From Oryzobacter telluris (GTDB lineage: Bacteria > Actinomycetota > Actinomycetes > Actinomycetales > Dermatophilaceae): 64,000 nucleotides of DNA. Positions 24,962-33,118 of this stretch are shown piece after piece. Positions within the stretch are counted from its first letter, which is position 1. Each line of letters begins with the position of its first letter. The notes under the pieces are model-generated. The model did not search any database, was not told the origin of the DNA, and saw only the letters and a program-made list of their open reading frames with translations. The stretch spans positions 1,178,001 through 1,242,000 of the forward strand of contig NZ_CP170723.1 of assembly GCF_043099285.1 (NCBI RefSeq). Reading direction: 5' to 3'. Both the position numbers and the translations under genes were made by a program.

Positions 24962-25830
24962 GCCGCCCCCTCCTCGTCGTCGTGGATGGTCGTCGCGAGG
25001 ACCCGGCGGGTCAGCTCGGCGGCGAGCATGCGGCGGTAGTCGGCGGTGGCGTGGATGTCGTCCTCGGGCTCGACGTGCGAGCGCACCAGCTCGTCGACGT
25101 CGGTGGGGACGGGCGCGCCGACCTCGAACCCGGCCAGCGCCGGGGTGAGGTCGAGGACGGTGGGGACCGGGGTCACCGAGACGAACGCGGCCCGCGCCGA
25201 GCGCACGACCCCGCCGTCGACCTCGACGGCCACGGCCACGCCCGCGAGGGCGTAGTCGCCGTGCCGGCGGGCCGACTCGGTGAAGCCGGTGCGGGTGCCG
25301 GGGGCGAACCGGCCGAAGCGCACGGCCTCGACGAGCTCGTCGTGCTCGAGGGTGGTCTCGAGGGGGCCCTCGAAGAAGTCGGCGGCGGCGATCTCGCGGC
25401 GCCCGCGCACGCTCACGGCCTCGACGACGCCACCGGTGAGCACGGCCACCGACGGCATCTCGCCGGCGGGGTCGGCGTGCGCGATCGAGCCGACCGTGGT
25501 GCCGCGGTTGCGGATGGCCGGGTGGGCGACGTTGCGCAGCGCCTGGCGCAGGAGGGGGTTGGCGGCGAAGGCCCCGTCGTGCCGCTCGAGGCCGGCATGG
25601 CGCACGAGGGCGCCCACGCGGACCCACCGGTCGCTGACGTCGACCGACGCCAGCCCGTCGACGAGGTTGATGTCGACGAGGTGGCCCGGGCTCGCCAGGC
25701 GCATGTTGAGGACCGGGACCAGGCTCTGCCCGCCAGCGAGCACCTTGCCGTCGTGGCCGACCTGCGCGAGGACGGCGACGGCCTCCTCGACGGTGCGAGG
25801 TGCGTGGTGCACGAAGGGTCCGGGCTTCAT
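24958..25830 (-). CDS. Molybdenum hydroxylase FAD-binding subunit
   Basis: 290 residues, first gene of the operon. It has both flavin motifs: AGGQSLVPVLNMRL near residue 33 and TTVGSIAHADPAGE near residue 110, then a CO_deh_flav_C C-terminal domain. The ATG at 25830 begins MKPGPFVHHAP, the typical family N-terminus, so the open 24 codons upstream are excluded. A weaker match to the island's 15-bp motif lies 66 bp upstream of the start. Confidence 0.9.
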   Translation of the reverse strand: MKPGPFVHHAPRTVEEAVAVLAQVGHDGKVLAGGQSLVPVLNMRLASPGHLVDINLVDGLASVDVSDRWVRVGALVRHAGLERHDGAFAANPLLRQALRNVAHPAIRNRGTTVGSIAHADPAGEMPSVAVLTGGVVEAVSVRGRREIAAADFFEGPLETTLEHDELVEAVRFGRFAPGTRTGFTESARRHGDYALAGVAVAVEVDGGVVRSARAAFVSVTPVPTVLDLTPALAGFEVGAPVPTDVDELVRSHVEPEDDIHATADYRRMLAAELTRRVLATTIHDDEEGAA

Positions 25831-25895
25831 GCGTCGATCATGTCCACTGTGGTCTCCGAGCGGTAGGGAGCGCGTGCCAACACTGCCCCGTGGGG

Positions 25896-25910
25896 TCGTC
25901 AAAGAGTGCC
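25896..25910 (+). promoter_or_regulatory. Possible PucR-regulon motif before the Mo hydroxylase operon
   Basis: TCGTCAAAGAGTGCC agrees with the GTCR and TGCC parts of the motif but departs from the consensus at several positions. Listed because of its position, similar to the better copies. Confidence 0.25.
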
Positions 25911-25954
25911 AAAGGCACCACGGGACGGGCGGCGGGGGGTGGGCCGGGAACGGC

Positions 25955-25988
25955 GGCGGCCGGCCCTCCCGGGGGAGGACCGGCCGCC
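25955..25988 (-). terminator. Hairpin terminator after the permease gene
   Basis: GC-only stem of about 16 bp with one mismatch (GGCGGCCGG and CCGGCCGCC outer arms), 25 bp beyond the stop at 26013 in the leftward direction. Confidence 0.6.
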
Positions 25989-26012
25989 GGACCGTGGTGG
26001 TGCGACTCGGGG

Positions 26013-27512
26013 TCAGGGACGCCGGTCGCGGTCGGGGTCGCGGGTGCCGGACGAGCCCGGGTACCCCTTCTGGTAGAGGTCGTCGACCCCGTCGCTGTCG
26101 CCGTAGACGTGGTCGCCCACGGCGATGGCGGTGCCGTCGGCGCGGTCGCGCAGCTCGCTCGGGGCGATGACGCGGGCCAGGTGGAAGCCGGCCACGGTGA
26201 CGATGGTGCCGAGCGCGATGCCCTCGAGCGAGAAGTTGTCGGTGAGCTGCATCTTGACGTTGCCGACACCGATGATGATGCCCGCGGCGATCGGGACGAG
26301 GTTGATCGGGTTGCCGAAGTCGACCCCGTTCTCCTTCCAGATCTTCGCGCCGAGCAGGCCGATCATGCCGTAGAGGACCACGGTGATGCCGCCGAGGACG
26401 CCGCCGGGGATGGAGGCCACGAGGGCACCGAACTTGGGCGAGAGGCCGAAGATCAAGGCGGTGATCGCGGCGACGTAGTAGGCCGCCGTGGAGTAGACCC
26501 GGGTGGCCGCCATGACGCCGATGTTCTCGGCGTAGGTCGTGGTGGGCGAGCCACCGACGGCCGAGGCGAGCACGGTTCCCAGGCCGTCACCGGCGATGGC
26601 GCGGCCCATCATCGGGTCGAGGTCGTGGCCGGTCATCTCGGCGACCGCCTTGACGTGGCCGGTGTTCTCGGCGATGAGCGCGATGACCGCGGGCAGGACG
26701 AGGAGGACCGCGGTGAGGGTGAAGCTCGGCGTGTGCCAGCCCACGACCTCCTTGCCGTCGGCGGCGACCATCGTCTGCTGGGGGAAGCCGAACCAGGCGG
26801 CCTCGGAGACGCCGCCGGTGTTCCAGCGCAGGTGGCTCGTGGCCTCGGTGGCGCCACCGAGCACGGAGGTGATGTTGCCGACCGTGCTGTCGAGCAGCCA
26901 GGACAGCGCGGTGCCGAAGATCAGCGCGAGGAAGACCGCGATGCGGCTGATGAAGCCGCGGAACGCGACCGCCGCCACGATGGTGAAGAGCATCGTCGCG
27001 AGGGCGACCCACTGGTCCTGGGGCCAGTAGATGCCGGCCACGACCGGGGCCAGGTTGAAGCCGATGAGCATGACGACGGCACCGGTGACGACGGGCGGCA
27101 GCACCTTGTGCAGCACCGACGAGCCGAGGAAGTGGATCGCGACACCGACGGCCGCGAGGACGAGACCGGCGACGAGGATCGCCCCCGTGACCTCGGCCGA
27201 GTCACCCCCGTTGGCGCGGATCGCGGCGACACCGCCGACGAAGGAGGCTGAAGTGCCGAGGTAGCTCGGGACCTTGCCCTGGACGACGAGCAGGAACGCG
27301 ATGGTCGCGATGCCGCTCATCATGATCGCGAGCTGGGGGTTGAGCCCCATGATGAGGGGGAAGACGAACGTCGCGCCGAACATGGCGACGACGTGCTGGG
27401 CACCCAGGCCCACCGTCTTTCCCCACGAGAGGCGCTCGTCGGGCGCCACCACTTCGTCGGGTCCGAGCGTGCGCCCGTCCCCCTTCAGCTTCCAGCCCAA
27501 TCCGAGCGCCAT
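26013..27512 (-). CDS. NCS2-family nucleobase permease, UraA-like (probable uracil)
   Basis: 499 residues with about 14 membrane segments and a hydrophilic C-terminal tail of about 45 residues. The helix 8 segment has AENTGHVKAV, and the helix 10 region has SPTTTYAENIGVMAATRVYS, nearly the UraA pattern (TPNTTYGENIGVMA). Xanthine and urate carriers of this family differ there, so uracil or a similar pyrimidine is favoured. The ATG at 27512 is preceded by GGAGAGAGG, which fixes the start. It is monocistronic, next to the PucR-type regulator, and has one motif copy upstream. Confidence 0.88.
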   Translation of the reverse strand: MALGLGWKLKGDGRTLGPDEVVAPDERLSWGKTVGLGAQHVVAMFGATFVFPLIMGLNPQLAIMMSGIATIAFLLVVQGKVPSYLGTSASFVGGVAAIRANGGDSAEVTGAILVAGLVLAAVGVAIHFLGSSVLHKVLPPVVTGAVVMLIGFNLAPVVAGIYWPQDQWVALATMLFTIVAAVAFRGFISRIAVFLALIFGTALSWLLDSTVGNITSVLGGATEATSHLRWNTGGVSEAAWFGFPQQTMVAADGKEVVGWHTPSFTLTAVLLVLPAVIALIAENTGHVKAVAEMTGHDLDPMMGRAIAGDGLGTVLASAVGGSPTTTYAENIGVMAATRVYSTAAYYVAAITALIFGLSPKFGALVASIPGGVLGGITVVLYGMIGLLGAKIWKENGVDFGNPINLVPIAAGIIIGVGNVKMQLTDNFSLEGIALGTIVTVAGFHLARVIAPSELRDRADGTAIAVGDHVYGDSDGVDDLYQKGYPGSSGTRDPDRDRRP

Positions 27513-27634
27513 GAGGGTGCCTCTCTCCGGGGGACCGCGGCCGGGGCCGCGGTGACAGGGGCCCGCGCCATCGGTGACGCGGATCACGAGTCCGTGATAC
27601 ACGGACGCTAGTGACGCTGTCAGGCGACACCCTC

Positions 27635-27649
27635 GGCAGGATGTGACAG
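27635..27649 (-). promoter_or_regulatory. Candidate PucR-regulon motif, copy before the permease
   Basis: On the minus strand the sequence is CTGTCACATCCTGCC. It lies 123 bp upstream of the permease start and 39 bp past the regulator stop, so it most likely serves the permease. Confidence 0.45.
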
Positions 27650-27687
27650 CCGGAACGGGGTTCTGTTGTCAGGGTTCGCGAGTGCGC

Positions 27688-29088
27688 TCAGATGCCGCGC
27701 ATCTGGTGGATCCGCAGGGCCAGGGCCAGCGTCAGCCGCAGCTGCGGGTCGCTCGTGAAGGGGCCGAGCATCCGCTCGAGCTTGGCGATCCGGTACCGCA
27801 GCGTGTTGTAGTGGAAGAACAGCTGTCGGGCGGTCTCGGCGACGTTGAGGTTGGTGTCGATGAGCACCGACAGGGTGTTGCGCAGGTCCTCGTTCTCGGG
27901 GGAGTCGTCGGTGGCGAGCTCGCGCAGGCTCTCCTCGACGAAGCGGCGCAGGTCGGCGCCGTCGGGCACGAGGGCGAGCAGGCGGTAGATGCCCAGACCG
28001 TCGAAGTGCGTGAGGGCCGACTCGCCGTACATCTGGCGCCCGACGTGCACGGCCTTGAGCGCCTCGTCGTAGGCGGTGGGCAGGTCGGCGACGGTGCGGA
28101 TGGGGCGCGACACCCCCGTGGAGAAGGTGCGCCGGCCGCCGCCCCCGTCACCGCGCACGACCTTGGCGATCTCGCCGACGGTGCGCATCACGGTGTCGTT
28201 CTCCGAGGCGAGGTCGACGGGCAGCAGGGCCACGACCTCCTGGCTGAACCCGGCCACGGGCACCGAGACGTCGCGGGAGCGCACCGCCTGCACCCAGGCC
28301 CGGACGAACCGCTCCTGGAGGGAGCGCACCTCCTCGGCCGCGCGGGTGGTGACGGCGTCGTCCTCGTCGGTCTCGGCGACGACGACGACCATCGGGCGGT
28401 CGATGTCCCAGCCCAGGGAGGTGGCGTGCGAGACGGCGTCGACCGGGTCGCCGGCGCGGCCGGCGAGGGCGTCGCGGAGGAACTCGGCGCGGTACTTGCC
28501 CTCGACCGCGGCGACCGCGGCCTCCTTGGTGATGGCGAGGGCGGCGACCGTGGCCGCCCGCTCGAGCATGTGGACGTCGGTGGGGGTCAGCGGCCGGTCG
28601 GGGGAGAAGGCGCCGAGCAGGCCGTGGTCGGAGGAGCCGGCGACGATCTTCACCAGGGCGCGGGTGGTCTCGGGGCCGTCGCCCTCGCGGGGGCCGACCG
28701 GCTCGGTCTCGACGACGAGGCGCCCGGTGCGGTCGAAGCAGGGCAGGGCCTGGACGCGCTCGACCTCGGCGTCGCTGCCGGCCATGGCGAGGACGCGACC
28801 GTCGGTGGTCGTGACGACCGCGGCACCACCGAAGAATCCCGCCACCGACTCGCACAGCTCGGTCACGGACCCGCCCGCGAGCACGATCCGGACGAGCACG
28901 CGGTGCACCTCGTCCTCGCGCTGGAGGAGGGCGGCCTGGTGCTCGACGAGGGCCTCGAGGACCGCGGCACGCTCGGTGGGGTCCTCGGGCAGCGGCCCGA
29001 GGGGCAGGGCGGAGGCGAGGCCGGACCGACGACCGGTCGATGGCAAGGTCTGTGCGTCGTCAGGCCGATCGTTGTCAACAATGACCAT
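27688..29088 (-). CDS. PucR/CdaR-family transcriptional regulator
   Basis: 466 residues. The C-terminus carries the PucR helix-turn-helix (NVAETARQLFFHYNTLRYRI near residues 418-437). The middle is a GGDEF-like PucR domain and the N-terminal third (about 60-190) is GAF-like. PucR proteins switch on purine and related nitrogen catabolism. It is divergent from the DUF2877-FdrA-DUF1116 operon, with 34 bp between starts, so the two share one control region. A short inverted repeat TGACC-4-GGTCA (29082-29095) lies across its start codon. As the only regulator in the island it is the obvious candidate to read the 15-bp motif. Confidence 0.88.
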   Translation of the reverse strand: MVIVDNDRPDDAQTLPSTGRRSGLASALPLGPLPEDPTERAAVLEALVEHQAALLQREDEVHRVLVRIVLAGGSVTELCESVAGFFGGAAVVTTTDGRVLAMAGSDAEVERVQALPCFDRTGRLVVETEPVGPREGDGPETTRALVKIVAGSSDHGLLGAFSPDRPLTPTDVHMLERAATVAALAITKEAAVAAVEGKYRAEFLRDALAGRAGDPVDAVSHATSLGWDIDRPMVVVVAETDEDDAVTTRAAEEVRSLQERFVRAWVQAVRSRDVSVPVAGFSQEVVALLPVDLASENDTVMRTVGEIAKVVRGDGGGGRRTFSTGVSRPIRTVADLPTAYDEALKAVHVGRQMYGESALTHFDGLGIYRLLALVPDGADLRRFVEESLRELATDDSPENEDLRNTLSVLIDTNLNVAETARQLFFHYNTLRYRIAKLERMLGPFTSDPQLRLTLALALRIHQMRGI

Positions 29089-29122
29089 CCGGTCACTCTA
29101 ACCCCCTCGCTAGCGTCGCCGT

Positions 29123-30061
29123 ATGCCGTCCTCCGTCCCGCGGGCCGCCCTCCCGGCCGCCGCGTCCACCCTCAGCGCGGGGGTGCTGTGGGCCGGGGCG
29201 CGCCAGGCGGTCGTCCTCGGGTCGCACCGGCTGGGGCTCTACCTCGACGTCGACGGCACGGTCCTGCCGGTCGTCCCGTCCGATGCCGTCGCCCTCCCGA
29301 CGGCCCTGCGCCTGGGGGCCCGTTCGACCTCGCTGCCGGCCACCGACCTGCCGTGGGGGCTCGAGGCGGGGGACCGGGTGCTCGTCGGCGGAGGACGCGT
29401 GGTGCTGCCCGTCGGCGAAGTCGTCGTCGTGCGCACCTGGCGGCCCGCGCGGGTGCGCCGAGTGGCGCCCGGCGCCGCCTGCCGGGGCGACCGTGCCGTG
29501 GTCGACGCCCTCCTCGCCGAGGCCGCATCGGTCTGCGACCCGTGGCTCGCGCCCGCCGTCTCCGCCGTCCTCACCCCCACGACCGGCCGCGAGTGCGGAA
29601 ACGGTGGCGGGGGCAGCCACTTCCGCACTCACGGCGAGGAGGTGGGGGCTGGCGTCGCCGGGCTGATCGGGCGGGGGCGCGGCCTCACCCCGTCCGGGGA
29701 CGACGCGCTCGCCGGTGCGCTGCTCGTGGCCCACGCCCTGCGCGTCTCGCGACCGCTGGCCACCGCCGTCCGGTCGCGGCTGCACGCCACCACCGCCGTC
29801 TCCGGCGCCCTCCTCGGGGCCGCGGGCGACGGGTTCGCCGCCCGGCCCGTCGTCGCGCTCGTCGACGCCGCCGTGGTCGGCCACGTCGAGGCCACCGCCC
29901 GCACGCTGCCGGAGGTCGTCGCCATCGGGCACACCTCGGGGCGTGACCTCGTGACCGGCGTCCTCGCCGCACTGCGGGCCCTCGGCCCTGCGACCGTCGG
30001 CCCAACCCTCTCCACCACCTCGAGCCCCACCCAGACCCCCACCGGACGGAGTGCCGCATGA
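29123..30061 (+). CDS. DUF2877 protein, AllH-like carbamoyltransferase subunit
   Basis: 312 residues. The DUF2877 signature is clear: GRGRGLTPSGDDALAGAL near residues 183-200 and GHTSGRDLVTGVL near 273-285. In E. coli the homologue YlbF (AllH) is one of three subunits of oxamate carbamoyltransferase together with FdrA (AllF) and YlbE (AllG). Residues about 156-170 (ECGNGGGGSHFRTH and flanks) are encoded by a copy of the 40-bp palindromic repeat and are not expected in relatives. The frame is kept. The gene overlaps FdrA by four bases (ATGA). Confidence 0.82.
   Translation: MPSSVPRAALPAAASTLSAGVLWAGARQAVVLGSHRLGLYLDVDGTVLPVVPSDAVALPTALRLGARSTSLPATDLPWGLEAGDRVLVGGGRVVLPVGEVVVVRTWRPARVRRVAPGAACRGDRAVVDALLAEAASVCDPWLAPAVSAVLTPTTGRECGNGGGGSHFRTHGEEVGAGVAGLIGRGRGLTPSGDDALAGALLVAHALRVSRPLATAVRSRLHATTAVSGALLGAAGDGFAARPVVALVDAAVVGHVEATARTLPEVVAIGHTSGRDLVTGVLAALRALGPATVGPTLSTTSSPTQTPTGRSAA
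29591..29630. repeat. 40-bp palindromic repeat, copy 4, inside a coding sequence
   Basis: Inverted relative to copies 2 and 3 and differing from copy 2 by one base. It lies wholly inside the DUF2877 gene, about 14 codons in frame, between a VLTPTTGR segment and the conserved GLTPSGDD motif. Confidence 0.85.
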
Positions 30062-31554
30062 CGACCCACGTCGAGCTGAGACGAGGTGCCTACCACGACT
30101 CGGTGAGCCTGATGCAGGTGTCGCGGGCGGTCGCCGCGACGCCGGGAGTCGTGGCCGCCCAGGTGGCGATGGCCACCGAGCTCAACGTCGAGGTGCTGCG
30201 CTCGATGGGCTTCGACGTCCCGGACGGGGCCGGCGCCAACGACCTCGTCGTCGCGCTGCGCACCGAGTCGGACGACTCGGTCGAGGTCGGGCTGGCAGCC
30301 GTCGCCACGGCCCTCGCCGACCTGCGGGCCACCAAGGACACCGGCGGGGGTGAGGACGTCGTCGCCCCCCGCACGCTCGGCTCGGCCGCGGCCCGCGGTG
30401 GCGCGAACCTCGCCGTCATCTCCGTCCCCGGACAGCACGCCGTGACCGAGGCGTTCGACGCGATCTCCTCCGGCCTGTCGGTGATGTTGTTCTCCGACAA
30501 CGTCTCCGTCGATGACGAGGTCCGACTCAAGGACGCCGCGGCCGCTGCCGACGTGCTCGTCATGGGCCCCGACTGCGGCACCGCCCACGTCGGTGGGGTC
30601 GCCCTCGGGTTCGCCAACGTCGTGCGCCCCGGCTCGGTCGGCGTCGTCGCGGCGTCGGGCACCGGTGCCCAGCAGGTCATGTGCCTCCTCGACGCGGCGG
30701 GCGTCGGCATCAGCCACGTCCTCGGTGTCGGGGGCCGCGACCTCAAGGAGGCCGTGGGTGGCCGGTCGACGAAGCAGGCGCTGCGCGCGCTCGCCGACGA
30801 CCCGGCGACCGAGTCGGTCCTCGTCGTCTCGAAGCCGCCCGCTGACAGCGTGCTCGCCGAGGTCGACGCCTACGCGGCCGAGCTCGGGCTCGCCGTGCAC
30901 TGGGCCGTCCTCGGCGCGGGCCGCCCCGACCTCACCGCGGCCGTCGAGTCCTTCCTCTCGGCGCAGGGCCAGGACGTGCCGGAGTGGCCCGTGGTGATCG
31001 CCGCCCCTGAGCCGGACGGGCTGGCCCACGGCGCCGCACTGCGCGGCCTCTTCTGCGGTGGCACCCTCGCCGACGAGGCGATGACGGTCGCCGAGGCCGA
31101 GCTGGGCGGCATCCGGAGCAACATCGCGCACGACCCGTCGCTCGACCTCGGGCCCGACCTGCGCGACGCCTCGCACGTCGTCATCGACTTCGGCGACGAC
31201 GGGATGACCCGCGGCCGCGCCCACCCGATGATCGACCCCACCCTGCGGATGGAGCGGATCACCGCCGAGGCCTCGGACCCGACGTGCGGCGTCCTCCTCC
31301 TCGACCTCGTCCTGGGCCACGGCGCCCACGCCGACCCCGCGGGCGAGCTGGCCGACGCCATCCGCACGGCGCGGGAGACCGCCCACGCCGACGGCCGCGC
31401 GCTTCCGGTCGTGGTGTCGCTCACCGGGACCGACGCCGACCCCCAGGGTCGCGCCCGGTGCTCCGACCTGCTCGCCGAGGCGGGCGCCTCCGTCTTCCTG
31501 TCCAACGGCGCCGCCACCCGGCACGCCCTGACGCTGCTGAAGGACGCCCGATGA
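30058..31554 (+). CDS. fdrA: FdrA-family protein, AllF-like carbamoyltransferase subunit
   Basis: 498 residues. FdrA proteins have the succinyl-CoA synthetase alpha-like fold; visible here are MGPDCGTAHVGG (about 165-176), GVVAASGTGAQQVM, GVGGRDLKEAVGG and a second repeat-like half ending VFLSNGAAT. The E. coli homologue is the AllF subunit of oxamate carbamoyltransferase, which cleaves oxalurate with phosphate to oxamate and carbamoyl phosphate. Here ureidomalonate, one CH2 longer than oxalurate, is the likely substrate (inference). It overlaps both neighbours by ATGA, so the three subunits are coupled. Confidence 0.87.
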   Translation: MTTHVELRRGAYHDSVSLMQVSRAVAATPGVVAAQVAMATELNVEVLRSMGFDVPDGAGANDLVVALRTESDDSVEVGLAAVATALADLRATKDTGGGEDVVAPRTLGSAAARGGANLAVISVPGQHAVTEAFDAISSGLSVMLFSDNVSVDDEVRLKDAAAAADVLVMGPDCGTAHVGGVALGFANVVRPGSVGVVAASGTGAQQVMCLLDAAGVGISHVLGVGGRDLKEAVGGRSTKQALRALADDPATESVLVVSKPPADSVLAEVDAYAAELGLAVHWAVLGAGRPDLTAAVESFLSAQGQDVPEWPVVIAAPEPDGLAHGAALRGLFCGGTLADEAMTVAEAELGGIRSNIAHDPSLDLGPDLRDASHVVIDFGDDGMTRGRAHPMIDPTLRMERITAEASDPTCGVLLLDLVLGHGAHADPAGELADAIRTARETAHADGRALPVVVSLTGTDADPQGRARCSDLLAEAGASVFLSNGAATRHALTLLKDAR

Positions 31555-32960
31555 GCGAGCAGTCCCGCCCCCTCCACGGTCTCCTCGAGGCCGACCCCGT
31601 CGTCGCGACCGCCGGGGTCTCGCTCCTCGCGGACGCCCTGCGCGACCAGGCGGTGCCGGTCACCGAGACCGAGTGGCAGCCGCCGATGGCCGGCACCGAG
31701 GGCGACCTCGCGCGCGTCATGGGCGACGCCCGACGTGTCGAGGCCAACCGGCTCGCGTTCGAGCGGATGACGGCCGCCGAGGCTGTGCTCACCGACGTCG
31801 TCCCGGCGTCCGATGCCCTCGGCCTCGAGCGCGGCACCTTCCTCCACGCGGGCCCGCCGCTGGAGTGGGACCGCGCGTCCGGTCCGATGAAGGGCGCGCT
31901 CATCGGCGCCGTCCTGTTCGAGGGCCTGGCCAACACCGCCGAGGACGCCGAGAAGCGCCTCGCTGCAGGCGAGTTCGACCTCGAGCCGTGCCACCACCGT
32001 GGGGCGGTCGGGCCGATGGCCGGTGTCGTCAGCCCGTCGATGTGGGTCTACGCCCTGCGCGACGACGTGCACGGCAACGAGTCGTGGTGCTCCCTCAACG
32101 AGGGCCTGGGCAAGGTCCTGCGCTACGGCGCGTACGGCCCCGAGGTCATCGACCGGCTGCACTGGATGACGCGCGTGCTCGGCCCGATCCTGTCGCAGGC
32201 GGTCCGCTCCACCGGGCCGATCGACATCCGCGCCATCGTCGCCCAGATGCTCCAGATGGGCGACGAGGGGCACAACCGCAACCGCGCCGGCTCCCTCATG
32301 CTGCTGCGCGAGCTGCTCCCCGGGATGATCACGGCCGACGCCTCGTCCTTCGACGTCGCCGAGGCGGTGCGCTTCTCCGGCGCCAACGAGCACTTCTTCC
32401 TCAACCTCGGGATGCCGGCCTGCAAGCTGGCCACCCGTGCGGCAGAGGGGATCCCGGGCTCCACGGTCGTCACGACGATGGCCCGCAACGGCACCGACTT
32501 CGGCATCCGCGTCTCCGGCACCGGCGACCAGTGGTTCACGGGTCCGGCGAACACGCCCGAGGGGCTCTTCCTCGGCGAGTACGGCCCGGAGGACGCGAAC
32601 CCCGACATCGGCGACTCGGCGATCACCGAGACCGGCGGCATCGGCGGGTTCGCGATGGCGGCGGCCCCGGCGATCGTGAAGTTCGTGGGCGGCGACGTGC
32701 CGTTCGCGCTGCGCGCCACCCGCACGATGTACGAGGTCACCACCGGCGAGCACCCGATCTACCAGGTGCCCGTGCTCGGCTTCCGCGGCACCCCGACCGG
32801 CATCGACGTCACCAAGGTCGTGCGCACCGGCATCCTCCCGCAGATCAACACGGGCATGGCCGGCCGCGTCGCCGGCACGGGTCAGGTCGGCGCCGGCCTC
32901 GTCACCCCGCCGCAGGAGTGCTTCACCGCCGCCATCGCCGCCATCGCCGCCGCCACCTGA
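31551..32960 (+). CDS. DUF1116 protein, AllG-like carbamoyltransferase subunit
   Basis: 469 residues, third gene of the coupled operon. DUF1116 (YlbE/AllG) hallmarks include MGDEGHNRNRAGSLMLLREL, SGANEHFFLNLGMPACK, TTMARNGTDFGIRVSG and the glycine-rich TETGGIGGFAMAAAPA. The ATG at 31551 overlaps the FdrA stop; the open frame further upstream lies inside fdrA and is not used. With DUF2877 and FdrA it should form a heterotrimeric carbamoyltransferase. The family is well conserved, but the substrate of this branch has to be tested. Confidence 0.85.
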   Translation: MSEQSRPLHGLLEADPVVATAGVSLLADALRDQAVPVTETEWQPPMAGTEGDLARVMGDARRVEANRLAFERMTAAEAVLTDVVPASDALGLERGTFLHAGPPLEWDRASGPMKGALIGAVLFEGLANTAEDAEKRLAAGEFDLEPCHHRGAVGPMAGVVSPSMWVYALRDDVHGNESWCSLNEGLGKVLRYGAYGPEVIDRLHWMTRVLGPILSQAVRSTGPIDIRAIVAQMLQMGDEGHNRNRAGSLMLLRELLPGMITADASSFDVAEAVRFSGANEHFFLNLGMPACKLATRAAEGIPGSTVVTTMARNGTDFGIRVSGTGDQWFTGPANTPEGLFLGEYGPEDANPDIGDSAITETGGIGGFAMAAAPAIVKFVGGDVPFALRATRTMYEVTTGEHPIYQVPVLGFRGTPTGIDVTKVVRTGILPQINTGMAGRVAGTGQVGAGLVTPPQECFTAAIAAIAAAT

Positions 32961-33008
32961 CGCCCGGGAACCTTTGGGGCTCCCGGCCGTTGGGCTGGGT
33001 GACAGGGG

Positions 33009-33098
33009 TTGGTCCCCGGAGCGCGACTGGCTGAGCGCACCGGGGACCCTCCATGTCCGGGCCGGGAGGCCGCGGACGGGTGCCCCGGGCAGCGAACC
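33009..33098 (+). promoter_or_regulatory. Probable ZTP (pfl) riboswitch before folD
   Basis: The leader has GCGACTGGC (33023-33031) followed by ACCGGGGA (33039-33046), and 36 bases later CCCCGGGCAG (33083-33092), closely resembling the conserved blocks of the ZTP-sensing pfl RNA. An outer stem GGTCCCCGG/CCGGGGACC is also possible. The element ends 21 bp before the folD GTG. ZTP riboswitches typically control folate one-carbon genes such as folD, which fits. The short P2 loop and competing stem keep the confidence moderate. Confidence 0.62.
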
Positions 33099-33118
33099 TC
33101 CCGTGAAAGGATCTGGGC

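Noticed and set aside
21349..25830. Identification of the operon as aerobic carbon monoxide dehydrogenase (CoxMSL plus CoxG).
   Set aside because: The large-subunit loop is PYRGAGR, the form II pattern, and lacks the Cys of CO-oxidising form I enzymes. No other cox accessory genes are near, and the context is nucleobase catabolism.
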